Below, piece by piece: positions 1 to 5,347 of a stretch of DNA of 5,347 nucleotides. How positions within the stretch are numbered: position 1 is the stretch's first letter; each line of letters starts with the position of its first letter. Both the position numbers and the translations under genes were made by a program. The stretch comes from Desulfovibrio sp. (GTDB lineage: Bacteria > Desulfobacterota > Desulfovibrionia > Desulfovibrionales > Desulfovibrionaceae): positions 1 to 5,347 of the forward strand of contig DQED01000241.1 of the NCBI GenBank assembly GCA_003525525.1. The letters run 5' to 3'. The notes beneath the pieces are model-generated. The model was not told the DNA's origin, ran no database searches, and saw only the letters and a list, made by a program, of their open reading frames with translations.

Positions 1-9
1 CGCCGTCCC

Positions 10-37
10 CGGGCGCGCGGCCCGCGCCGCGCGCCCG
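10..37. repeat. Perfect 12-bp GC inverted repeat (hairpin) upstream of the M29 gene
   Basis: Positions 10-21 (CGGGCGCGCGGC) are the exact reverse complement of 26-37, with a four-base loop (CCGC, 22-25). The stem is entirely G and C. No run of T follows on either strand, so it is not a canonical intrinsic terminator. It could be the end of an upstream transcript, a leader hairpin of the peptidase gene, or chance in very GC-rich sequence. It has the same geometry (12-bp stem, 4-base loop) as the hairpin at 2610-2637. Confidence 0.6.
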
Positions 38-82
38 CGGTCCTTGCCGCGTGCGGGCCTTTCGGGATATGGTTCCGGGAAA

Positions 83-88
83 AAGGAA
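83..88 (+). promoter_or_regulatory. Ribosome-binding site of the M29 aminopeptidase gene
   Basis: AAGGAA lies six bases before the TTG at 95. It decides the start: the other in-frame TTG, at 44, sits just after the GC hairpin with no purine-rich site before it. An ATG at 90-92 is in a different frame, which closes after about 20 codons. Confidence 0.7.
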
Positions 89-94
89 AATGCC

Positions 95-1294
95 TTGCTT
101 ACGCGCGCCCAACTTGACAAATACGCCGATGTCCTGCTCTGGGGCCTGACCACGTCGCGGGTCGAGCCCTACAAGCCCGGCGACGTGGTGCTCGTTCAGT
201 TCGAGCTGCCCGCCCTGCGCCTGGCCGAAGCCGTTTACGCCAAGCTCCTCGGGCGCGGGCTCAATCCCGTGCCGCGCCTGACGCTCACCCCGCGCATGGA
301 AACCGCCTTCTACGGCACGGCCGACGAGGCCCAGCTCGTGTTCCAGACGCCGGGGCAGGCCGTGCTCCACGAAAACGTCCACGGCGCCATGCATCTGCTC
401 GCCCCGGAAAGCCTGACCCACTTGAGCGGCATCGATCCCAAGCGCATCGCCGCCGCGGCCGTGGCCAGAAAGCCCCTGCGCGACATCCTGGTGCGTCGGG
501 AAGAGAAGGGCGAGTTCGGCTGGACGCTGTGCCTGTATCCCACCCGGGAGCTCGCCGAAAAGGCCGGCATGACGGCAAGGGAATACGCCGCCCAGGTGAC
601 GGCCGCCTGCTTCCTCAAGGACCCCGAGCCTGTCGCCGTGTGGCGCGGACTCTACGAGAACGCCCGCGAAATCAAGGCCTGGCTCGACAGCATCAAGGCC
701 CGGTCGCTGCACGTCGAATCCGACAACGTGGACCTCGTGGTCACGCCCGGCGCGCACCGCCGCTGGCTCGGCCTTTCCGGCCACAACATCCCGAGCTTCG
801 AGATATTTACTTCCCCGGACTGGCGCGGCACCACGGGCCGCTATTTCGCCGACCAGCCTTCCTACCGCAGCGGCAACTACGTCAAGGGCGTGCGCCTGAC
901 CTTCAAGGACGGCGCGGTCACGGAGATCGCCGCCGAGCAGGGCGAGGAGTTCGTGCGCAAGCAGCTGGCCATGGACCCCGGCGCATCGCGGCTCGGCGAA
1001 TTCTCGCTCACGGACAAGCGCTTTTCCAAGATCGGCCGCTTCATGGCCAACACGCTCTACGACGAGAACTTCGGCGGATTGCACGGAAACTGCCATGTGG
1101 CCGTGGGAAGCTCCTACTCCGACACGTTCGACGGCGACCCGGCGAGCCTCGACGCCGAGCGCAAGGACGCCCTGGGATTCAACGATTCGGCCCTGCACTG
1201 GGATCTGGTCAACACCGAACCCAAGCGGGTGCGCGCCCATCTGGCCGACGGCCGCGAGACCACGATTTACGAAAATGGCTGCTTCCTCTATTGA
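95..1294 (+). CDS. Aminopeptidase, M29 family (thermophilic metalloprotease/AmpS-like)
   Basis: This gene encodes a 399-residue protein resembling M29 metallo-aminopeptidases, cytoplasmic dimetal enzymes that remove N-terminal amino acids from peptides. The length is usual for the family (about 370-415). Residues likely to be the metal-site and catalytic set can be seen in the expected order in the C-terminal half: E236 in the NIPSFE segment, E302 in RLGEFSL, H334 in NCHVAVG, Y341 shortly after, and H368 and D370 in ALHWD. Assigning these as ligands rests on family knowledge. The N-terminal half (YADVLLWGL, then a GDVVLV strand) also fits M29. There is no signal peptide or membrane segment. 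The usual Gly before the first ligand Glu is Phe here (SFE), which I believe occurs in a subgroup. The start is TTG at 95, chosen for its ribosome-binding site; TTG at 44 would add 17 residues. The gene is complete, ending in TGA. Substrate preference cannot be read from sequence. Confidence 0.9.
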   Translation: MLTRAQLDKYADVLLWGLTTSRVEPYKPGDVVLVQFELPALRLAEAVYAKLLGRGLNPVPRLTLTPRMETAFYGTADEAQLVFQTPGQAVLHENVHGAMHLLAPESLTHLSGIDPKRIAAAAVARKPLRDILVRREEKGEFGWTLCLYPTRELAEKAGMTAREYAAQVTAACFLKDPEPVAVWRGLYENAREIKAWLDSIKARSLHVESDNVDLVVTPGAHRRWLGLSGHNIPSFEIFTSPDWRGTTGRYFADQPSYRSGNYVKGVRLTFKDGAVTEIAAEQGEEFVRKQLAMDPGASRLGEFSLTDKRFSKIGRFMANTLYDENFGGLHGNCHVAVGSSYSDTFDGDPASLDAERKDALGFNDSALHWDLVNTEPKRVRAHLADGRETTIYENGCFLY

Positions 1295-1319
1295 CGCCGG
1301 GAGCAAGGAGCCGTATCGC
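1291..1319 (+). promoter_or_regulatory. Possible sigma-70 promoter for the exported-protein gene
   Basis: TTGACG (1291-1296, five of six matches to the -35 consensus) is followed after 17 bases by TATCGC (1314-1319, three of six matches to the -10). The -35 box overlaps the stop codon of the peptidase gene. Transcription would start near 1326 and give a leader of about 50 bases before the ATG at 1375. The weak -10 box makes this a candidate only. Confidence 0.3.
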
Positions 1320-1351
1320 GGCGGTGCCGAAACGTACTGAGATTCGGATAC

Positions 1352-1368
1352 GGAACAGTTCCAAGGAG
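1352..1368 (+). promoter_or_regulatory. Ribosome-binding site (AAGGAG) abutted by the palindrome GGAACAGTTCC
   Basis: AAGGAG at 1363-1368 is a strong Shine-Dalgarno sequence six bases before the ATG at 1375. It directly touches another in-frame ATG at 1369, which is therefore too close to be used. The 11-base inverted repeat GGAACAGTTCC occupies 1352-1362, immediately before the Shine-Dalgarno. A second inverted pair, CCGTATC (1311-1317) and GATACGG (1347-1353), spans the leader and overlaps the palindrome by two bases. A regulatory role is possible but unproven. Confidence 0.6.
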
Positions 1369-1374
1369 ATGCCC

Positions 1375-1860
1375 ATGCGCGCATTGCTCGCCTCGCTGTT
1401 GGCGGCGGTTCTGGTCGCGGCGGCCGCGCCGGCCTTTGCCGGCTCCAAGGCCAACCCGGACATCAAGGGATGGGAAAAGGGCGGCGAGTACGACAAGCTC
1501 TTCGACCCCAAGGAGGCCGACGCCTTCAAGGGCCGGGTCGCCAAGATCATGGAGGTCAAGCCCCTGGACGGCATGGCCCCGGGCATCGCCCTGCAGATCG
1601 AGGACAAGAAGGACAAGACCCTGGAGATCGTCCATCTGGGGCCCAAGGATTTCGTGGACCTCGGCTCCATCGGCCTCAAGGAGGGCGATCAGGTCAAGGT
1701 GGTCGGCGCCTGGGCCGAAGTGGACGGCCAGGATATTCTCATGGCCGTGAAGGTCAAAAAGGACGAGGATGTCCAGCTCAAGGTGCGGCGCACCAAGGAC
1801 GGCTTTCCGTTCTGGAGCATGACGCCCGAGCAGCGCAAGGCCGAATCCTCCGGCGAATAG
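1375..1860 (+). CDS. Small exported protein of unknown function, possible OB-like beta barrel
   Basis: The product is 161 residues with a clear Sec signal peptide: MR, a hydrophobic Ala/Leu/Val stretch (residues 3-18), then PAFA with predicted cleavage after A22. It has no lipobox cysteine, and in fact no cysteine at all, so a soluble periplasmic protein is likely. The mature part opens with a charged segment (WEKGGEYDKLFDPKEAD, 33-49). Alternating strand-like stretches follow (FKGRVAKIMEV, 51-61; IALQIED, 71-77; LEIVHLG, 83-89; DQVKVVGAWAEVDGQDILMAVKVKK, 105-129), and the protein ends near a basic-aromatic RRTKDGFPFW motif (138-147). The strand pattern, with a 'G-x-V…' opening and a 'V-x-G…' turn, suggests a five-stranded OB-like barrel like those of small periplasmic stress or metal-related proteins; this is inference. 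I do not recognise a named family and assign no function. ATG 1375 is chosen over ATG 1369 because of Shine-Dalgarno spacing. It lies 80 bases after the peptidase gene and probably has its own promoter. Confidence 0.85.
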   Translation: MRALLASLLAAVLVAAAAPAFAGSKANPDIKGWEKGGEYDKLFDPKEADAFKGRVAKIMEVKPLDGMAPGIALQIEDKKDKTLEIVHLGPKDFVDLGSIGLKEGDQVKVVGAWAEVDGQDILMAVKVKKDEDVQLKVRRTKDGFPFWSMTPEQRKAESSGE

Positions 1861-1883
1861 CCGCGATTTTCCGATTGATGGGC

Positions 1884-1911
1884 TTGCCCAAACCGGGCGT
1901 ATTTGGATAGG
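1884..1911 (+). promoter_or_regulatory. Weak promoter candidate before cheW
   Basis: In the 116-base gap 1861-1976, TTGCCC (1884-1889) and GATAGG (1906-1911) are separated by 16 bases, a poor sigma-70-like pair in the only AT-richer part of the gap. A 4-bp GCCC/GGGC pair (1886-1889, 1895-1898) and a short hairpin, GCGCC-GTC-GGCGC (1933-1945), are the only other structures seen. I found no convincing terminator for the preceding gene and no good sigma-28 or sigma-54 site. Confidence 0.15.
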
Positions 1912-1976
1912 TTGGCTTGCATAGGGCCGCATGCGCCGTCGGCGCTGGGGTCACAACCAAAACGGGAGCTTGCCGC

Positions 1977-2453
1977 ATGGAGGAAACCCTCAAAAAACAG
2001 GACGCCGAACTGCTCCAGCTCGTCACGTTCAGCATTGGCGAGGAGGAATTCGGCGTCGATATCCTGAGCGTGCAGGAGATTATCCGCATGATGGATATCA
2101 CCAAGGTCCCGCGCGCCCCGGAATTCGTCGAGGGCGTCATCAACCTGCGGGGCAAGGTCATTCCCATCATCGACCTGCGTCGGCGCTTCGGCCTGTCCAC
2201 CCGCGACCACGACAAGCACACCCGGATCATCGTCATCGAGATCAATAATATGATCGTCGGATTCGTGGTCGATTCCGTCTCCGAGGTGTTGCGCATACCC
2301 GCCAGTACGGTGGAGCCGCCGCCACCCGTGGTTTCCGGCCTGGAGTCGGAATACATCAGCGGCGTCGGCAAGCTTGAGGATCGGCTGCTCATCCTGCTCG
2401 ATCTCAACAAGCTCCTGTCCGGCGAGGAACGCGACATGCTCGGTTCCTTCTAG
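1977..2453 (+). CDS. cheW: Chemotaxis coupling protein CheW
   Basis: A 158-residue single-domain CheW, full length for the family (about 150-170). CheW is the cytoplasmic adaptor joining methyl-accepting chemoreceptors to the histidine kinase CheA in chemosensory arrays. Visible family signatures are LVTFSIGEEEFGVDI (15-29), the VQEIIRM helix (32-38), VPRAPEFVEGVINLRGKVIP (44-63) with the conserved NLRG whose arginine is R58, IIDLRRRFGL (64-73), GFVVDSVSEVLRIP (95-108) and a closing GVGKLEDRLLILLDLNKLL (129-147). There is no receiver or kinase fusion, so it is CheW and not CheV or CheA. The ATG at 1977 has GGGAG at 1964-1968, eight bases upstream, and the protein begins just before the domain; an in-frame TTG at 1917 would add 20 unrelated residues. 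No cheA, receptor or other chemotaxis gene is in the window, so this is either a stand-alone cheW or one whose partners lie elsewhere. Which pathway it serves (flagellar, pilus or alternative) cannot be decided here. Confidence 0.96.
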   Translation: MEETLKKQDAELLQLVTFSIGEEEFGVDILSVQEIIRMMDITKVPRAPEFVEGVINLRGKVIPIIDLRRRFGLSTRDHDKHTRIIVIEINNMIVGFVVDSVSEVLRIPASTVEPPPPVVSGLESEYISGVGKLEDRLLILLDLNKLLSGEERDMLGSF

Positions 2454-2454
2454 C

Positions 2455-2473
2455 GCGGCGTCGCATGCGCCGC
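2455..2473 (+). other. Short hairpin just after the cheW stop codon
   Basis: GCGGCG (2455-2460) pairs with CGCCGC (2468-2473) around a seven-base loop, starting two bases after the TAG stop. No T-run follows, so termination would need Rho or the later hairpin at 2610-2637. In GC-rich sequence a 6-bp stem is weak evidence. Confidence 0.3.
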
Positions 2474-2485
2474 ACGAGGCGGATC

Positions 2486-2547
2486 GCGGCAGGGGGCTTG
2501 CGCGCGCAGGCGGCTTTGCGATTCCCTGCCGCTGGGGCGCGCCTGCG
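2486..2547 (+). repeat. Two interleaved inverted repeats in the cheW-mfd gap
   Basis: Arm A, GCGGCAGGG (2486-2494), is the exact reverse complement of CCCTGCCGC (2524-2532), extendable by two G-T pairs at the inner side. Arm B, CGCAGGCG (2505-2512), is the exact reverse complement of CGCCTGCG (2540-2547). Their order is A, B, A', B', so in RNA the stems would form either a pseudoknot or two alternative hairpins. The complementarity is seen directly; folding and function are not shown. Confidence 0.4.
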
Positions 2548-2550
2548 GCG

Positions 2551-2560
2551 TCCGGTATTT
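2551..2560 (+). repeat. Direct repeat TCCGGTATTT, copy 1
   Basis: This 10-mer recurs exactly at 2639-2648, 88 bases downstream in the same intergenic region. Copy 1 follows the right arm of inverted repeat B by three bases, and copy 2 follows the right arm of the terminator-like hairpin by one base. Confidence 0.5.
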
Positions 2561-2609
2561 GCTTGCGCCGCGTGAGGCGTAGACGCATCGTCTTTCCCAT
2601 CGTTCGTAC

Positions 2610-2650
2610 GGCCGCCGCCACACCCGTGGCGGCGGCCATCCGGTATTTTT
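2610..2650 (+). terminator. Terminator-like hairpin immediately upstream of mfd
   Basis: GGCCGCCGCCAC (2610-2621) and GTGGCGGCGGCC (2626-2637) form a perfect 12-bp stem with loop ACCC (2622-2625). ATCCGG follows, then TATTTTT (2644-2650). The T-run is displaced about six bases from the stem, so as an intrinsic terminator it is suboptimal; it could still end cheW transcripts or act as an attenuator. The T-run is directly followed by the mfd ribosome-binding site, which leaves no room for a promoter between hairpin and gene. Confidence 0.55.
2639..2648 (+). repeat. Direct repeat TCCGGTATTT, copy 2
   Basis: Exact second copy of the 10-mer at 2551-2560. Here it supplies most of the T-rich tail of the terminator-like hairpin. 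Confidence 0.5.
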
Positions 2651-2656
2651 ACGAGG
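2651..2656 (+). promoter_or_regulatory. Ribosome-binding site of mfd
   Basis: ACGAGG lies six bases before the TTG at 2663. Reading upstream in the same frame there is no ATG, GTG or TTG before an in-frame TGA at 2573-2575, so TTG 2663 is the first usual start codon available. An atypical start such as the ATT at 2645 is unlikely. Confidence 0.65.
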
Positions 2657-2662
2657 CCTGTC

Positions 2663-5347
2663 TTGTCCCGCACCACTCCCCTTGCCGCACTGCTCGACAA
2701 TCCGGATTCCGTCTCGGTCTATAAAAGCGGACCGGCCACCCTGGCGTTTTTGGCCGCCGAAGCCCTGGCCCGCCGGCAGTCCGTGGTGGTGGTCGCCCCG
2801 GGGCTCAACGAACTGACGCGCATCGCCGCGCTGCTCGAACTGCTCGCGCCGGCCGCACCTGGCACGCTCTGGGGCAGCACGGTCATGACCCTGCCGTCCT
2901 ACGCCCCGGGGCTGCCGAGCGGCGCATTCTGGGCGCGGCGCATGGCCTTCCTGGCCCATGCCGCCCTGGGCACGGGGCCTCGCGCCTTCCTTTTTTCCGC
3001 GGACAACCTCCTGCCCAAATGGCCGGCGCGGGGAGCCCTCGACGGCAACGTCCTGACCCTGGCCGTGGGCGAGGAGCTGCCGCGCGACCTCGTGGCCGAG
3101 CAGGTCGTGCTCTGGGGCTACAAACGCGCGCCCATGGTCACGGGGCCGGGGGAATTCTCCCTTCGCGGCGACATCCTGGATATTTTCCCCCCGGGCTACG
3201 ACGATCCGCTGCGCCTGGAATTTTTCGGCGACACCGTGGAGGCCGCCCGACGCTTCGACGCCGGCTCCCAGCGTTCCCTGGCGGAACTGACCGAGGCCGT
3301 GCTCGTGCCCGCGTCCCCGGCCGTGCTTTCGGAGACCTTCAAGGAAGAGGCGGCGAAGCTCTGGGACACCATCGCCGGCACGGGCGAGCTGCACCGCGCG
3401 GCCAAGGCGCGCCTGGAAGCCGCCGTGGAGGCGGGCGACGGCTGCATGTGGCCGGGGCTCTACTATGAAAAGGCCGCGGCGCTCTCCGACTGGCTGCCCG
3501 AGGACGCGGCCTGGATCGTGTGCGACGCCGTGCGCGTCAAGGAACGCCTGGAAGAGGCCGAACACGCCTGGCGGCGCTTTTTCGAGGCGCAGACCCGGGA
3601 GCAGGGCTATCCCTGGCCCAACGCCCGGGTGCTGTGGCCCGAGAACATGGCGCGAAAGGCCCTGGTCTCGGGCCGGCGCATCCTGTTCGAAGACCTGGTC
3701 ATGGGCCGCGGACGCCACGGTCCGGACCTTCAGGAAAAGGCCCTGGAGCGTTTTGGCGACCTGTTCTGGAAGCCGGGCTCGGACAAGCGCCCCTGGACCA
3801 CGCTGACTGCCGCGCTCAAGGAATGGAACGGCCACGGCCAGACCATCCTGTCCTTTCACGGCGAGCGTTCACGCAAGAAATTCCTCCAGATGATCGAGCC
3901 CGAGGGACTGGTCTTTCGCACGAGCTATCATCCCGGCGAAACCGGGCTTTTCGCGCTCCTGTCGGGGCTGCGCCACGGCATGGAGCTCTCCTGGCGCGAT
4001 ACCCGCATCCTGGCCGAGGACATTCTCCATCCCGAATCCTCCGGGGGCGACGCCGGGCGCAAGCGCGACAAGGACTTCAAGGGCCTGAGCTCCTTCGACG
4101 ACATCCGCCCCGGCGACCTCGTCGTGCACCGCGACTACGGCGTGGCCACGTTCGAGGGGCTCACGCGCATGACCGTGGACGCCACGGGCGGCGACTATCT
4201 GCTGCTGGTCTTCGCCGACGAGGACAAGCTCTACCTGCCGGCCGACCGCCTGGGGCTGCTCCAGCGCTACAAGGGGCCGGAGGGCATCTCGCCGCCCCTG
4301 GACCGCCTGGGCGGGGCGCGCTGGAAATCCGTGCGCGAACGGGCGAAAAAGGCCATCGAGCGCATCGCCGCGGACCTCGTCGAGATGTACGCCTACCGCC
4401 AGGTGGCCAAGGGCTACGCCTACGGCCCGACCAACGAACTCTACCTCGAATTCGAGGCCACCTTCGGTTTCGAGGAGACCCCGGACCAGGAAAAGGCCAT
4501 CGACGAAGTCCTGGCCGACATGGAGCGGCCCGAGCCCATGGACCGGCTCGTCTGCGGCGACGTGGGCTTCGGCAAGACCGAGGTCGCGCTTCGCGCCGCG
4601 TTTCGCGCCGTGCTCGACGGCAAGCAGGTGGCCATGCTCTGTCCGACCACGGTCCTCGCCGAGCAGCACTACCAGAATTTCGCCGCCCGCCTGGAAGGCT
4701 TCCCGGTGCGCGTGGAGATGCTCTCGCGCTTCGTTTCGCCCAAGCGGCGCAAGGTGGTGCTCGACGCCGTGGCCCGGGGCGAGGTGGACATCCTGGTCGG
4801 CACCCACCGCATCCTGTCGAGCGACGTGACCATCCCGAACATCGGCCTGCTCATCCTCGACGAGGAGCAGCGCTTCGGCGTCAAGCACAAGGAGCGGCTC
4901 AAGGCCTTCAAGAAGAACATCGACGCCCTGACGCTGACAGCCACGCCCATTCCGCGCACCCTGCAACTGTCCCTTTCCGGCGTGCGCGGCCTTTCGGTCA
5001 TCGAAACCCCGCCGGCCGAGCGCAAGACCGTGGAGACGGCGCTCGTGGAGCGCGACGAGGCCTTCCTGCGCGAGGTCCTGCGCCGGGAACTCGAGCGCCA
5101 GGGGCAGGTGTTCTGGGTCCACAACCGGGTCCAGGGGCTCGAGGACGTGGCGGCCTACGTCAAAACCCTCGCCCCGGGGGCCAAGGTGGCCATGGCCCAC
5201 GGCCAGATGTCCGAGACGGCGCTGGAGGAGGCCATGCACGGCTTCTGGCACGGCGAGACGGACATTCTGGTATGCACCTCCATCATCGAGTCCGGTCTGG
5301 ATTTCCCCCGCGCCAATACGCTGGTCGTGGACAACGCCCACATGTTC
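2663..5347 (+). CDS. mfd: Transcription-repair coupling factor Mfd (3' end beyond the window)
   Basis: The open frame gives 895 residues of a protein usually near 1,150, so the last quarter is outside the window. Mfd is a DNA translocase that displaces RNA polymerase stalled at DNA lesions and recruits UvrA for nucleotide excision repair. Domains in order: a UvrB-like N-terminal module (about 1-330) with a degenerate nucleotide site (KSGPATLAF where a Walker A would be) and the UvrA-contact region RGDILDIFP (168-176), whose R168, R184 and F188 align with E. coli R165, R181 and F185 as I recall them; a linker; the CarD-like RNA-polymerase-interaction domain (about 478-540, PGDLVVHRDYGVATFEGL…KLYLPADRL); and the RecG-like motor. 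Motor motifs seen are FEETPDQ (603-609), Walker A GDVGFGKTE with K638 (632-640), PTTVLAEQH (661-669), GTHRIL (713-718), Walker B DEEQ (733-736), TATPIPRTL (759-767), AHGQM (845-849) and IIESGLDFPRANT (874-886). The frame ends at NAHMF, so motif VI, the TRG motif and the C-terminal autoinhibitory domain are not visible. The start is TTG at 2663. No frameshift or stop was found. Confidence 0.97.
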   Translation, partial: MSRTTPLAALLDNPDSVSVYKSGPATLAFLAAEALARRQSVVVVAPGLNELTRIAALLELLAPAAPGTLWGSTVMTLPSYAPGLPSGAFWARRMAFLAHAALGTGPRAFLFSADNLLPKWPARGALDGNVLTLAVGEELPRDLVAEQVVLWGYKRAPMVTGPGEFSLRGDILDIFPPGYDDPLRLEFFGDTVEAARRFDAGSQRSLAELTEAVLVPASPAVLSETFKEEAAKLWDTIAGTGELHRAAKARLEAAVEAGDGCMWPGLYYEKAAALSDWLPEDAAWIVCDAVRVKERLEEAEHAWRRFFEAQTREQGYPWPNARVLWPENMARKALVSGRRILFEDLVMGRGRHGPDLQEKALERFGDLFWKPGSDKRPWTTLTAALKEWNGHGQTILSFHGERSRKKFLQMIEPEGLVFRTSYHPGETGLFALLSGLRHGMELSWRDTRILAEDILHPESSGGDAGRKRDKDFKGLSSFDDIRPGDLVVHRDYGVATFEGLTRMTVDATGGDYLLLVFADEDKLYLPADRLGLLQRYKGPEGISPPLDRLGGARWKSVRERAKKAIERIAADLVEMYAYRQVAKGYAYGPTNELYLEFEATFGFEETPDQEKAIDEVLADMERPEPMDRLVCGDVGFGKTEVALRAAFRAVLDGKQVAMLCPTTVLAEQHYQNFAARLEGFPVRVEMLSRFVSPKRRKVVLDAVARGEVDILVGTHRILSSDVTIPNIGLLILDEEQRFGVKHKERLKAFKKNIDALTLTATPIPRTLQLSLSGVRGLSVIETPPAERKTVETALVERDEAFLREVLRRELERQGQVFWVHNRVQGLEDVAAYVKTLAPGAKVAMAHGQMSETALEEAMHGFWHGETDILVCTSIIESGLDFPRANTLVVDNAHMF

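Noticed and set aside
44..71. TTGCCG…GATATG as a promoter for the M29 gene
   Set aside because: The -10 matches at only three of six positions, and the leader would be under 20 bases. It is no better than expected by chance.
529..1374. A frame continuous with the exported-protein gene that could extend it upstream to 529 (443 codons in all)
   Set aside because: The upstream part is an Arg/Pro-rich shadow of the M29 peptidase in another frame. The true start at 1375 has a strong Shine-Dalgarno and a signal peptide at once.
1913..1928. Possible sigma-54 site (TGGC and GC elements) before cheW
   Set aside because: The -24 part matches only TGGC, and the -12 part has only GC out of TTGC. A nearby true TTGC is at the wrong spacing from the next GG.
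1288..1932. Minus-strand open frame of 214 codons covering the exported-protein gene
   Set aside because: It is antisense to a gene with a clear signal peptide and ribosome-binding site, has no recognisable domain, and overlaps another minus-strand shadow at 1209-1679.
2374..2724. Plus-strand frame of 116 codons bridging the end of cheW and the start of mfd
   Set aside because: It overlaps two real genes out of frame, has low-complexity Arg/Ala/Ser composition, and crosses the terminator-like hairpin.
3869..5341. Minus-strand open frame of 490 codons opposite mfd, and another of 469 codons at 2450-3859
   Set aside because: Both lie antisense to a clearly conserved Mfd frame. Their compositions (rich in His, Gly, Arg, Ala, Val and Leu) are what a high-GC third-position bias produces on the opposite strand, and no domain is recognisable.
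1..5347. A previously undescribed multi-gene system (defence, mobile or secretion)
   Set aside because: Three of four genes belong to well-known families with unrelated housekeeping or signalling roles. There are no mobile-element ends, composition shifts or co-translated cassettes of unknown genes.

Overview
The window is about two-thirds G+C, densely coding, and all recognisable genes are on the + strand. Codon use, the mix of genes and the protein sequences fit a high-GC deltaproteobacterium, most likely a Desulfovibrionaceae-type sulfate reducer. That placement is inference from general resemblance; no taxonomic marker was tested.

Layout from left to right: (1) positions 1-94 hold a perfect 12-bp GC hairpin and the ribosome-binding site of the first gene; (2) 95-1294 encode a cytoplasmic M29-family metallo-aminopeptidase with a TTG start; (3) 1375-1860 encode a small exported protein of unknown function that may be a beta-barrel (OB-like) domain; (4) 1977-2453 encode the chemotaxis coupling protein CheW; (5) 2454-2662 is a 209-base intergenic region rich in inverted repeats, ending in a terminator-like hairpin directly before the next ribosome-binding site; (6) 2663 to the window edge encodes the first 895 residues of Mfd, the transcription-repair coupling factor, which runs off the end.

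The genes do not form an evident pathway: peptide turnover, an envelope protein, chemotaxis signalling and transcription-coupled repair. Gaps of 80-209 bases between them, some with promoter-like or terminator-like signals, suggest mostly separate transcription units that happen to be co-oriented. No tRNA, rRNA, CRISPR, insertion sequence, phage or toxin-antitoxin feature is visible, and no stretch over 300 bases lacks a gene.

I found no convincing new system. The part most worth a second look is the structured leader before mfd: a terminator-like hairpin so close to the gene that no promoter fits behind it, interleaved inverted repeats, and a repeated 10-mer following stem arms. The uncharacterised exported protein is the main gene-level unknown.
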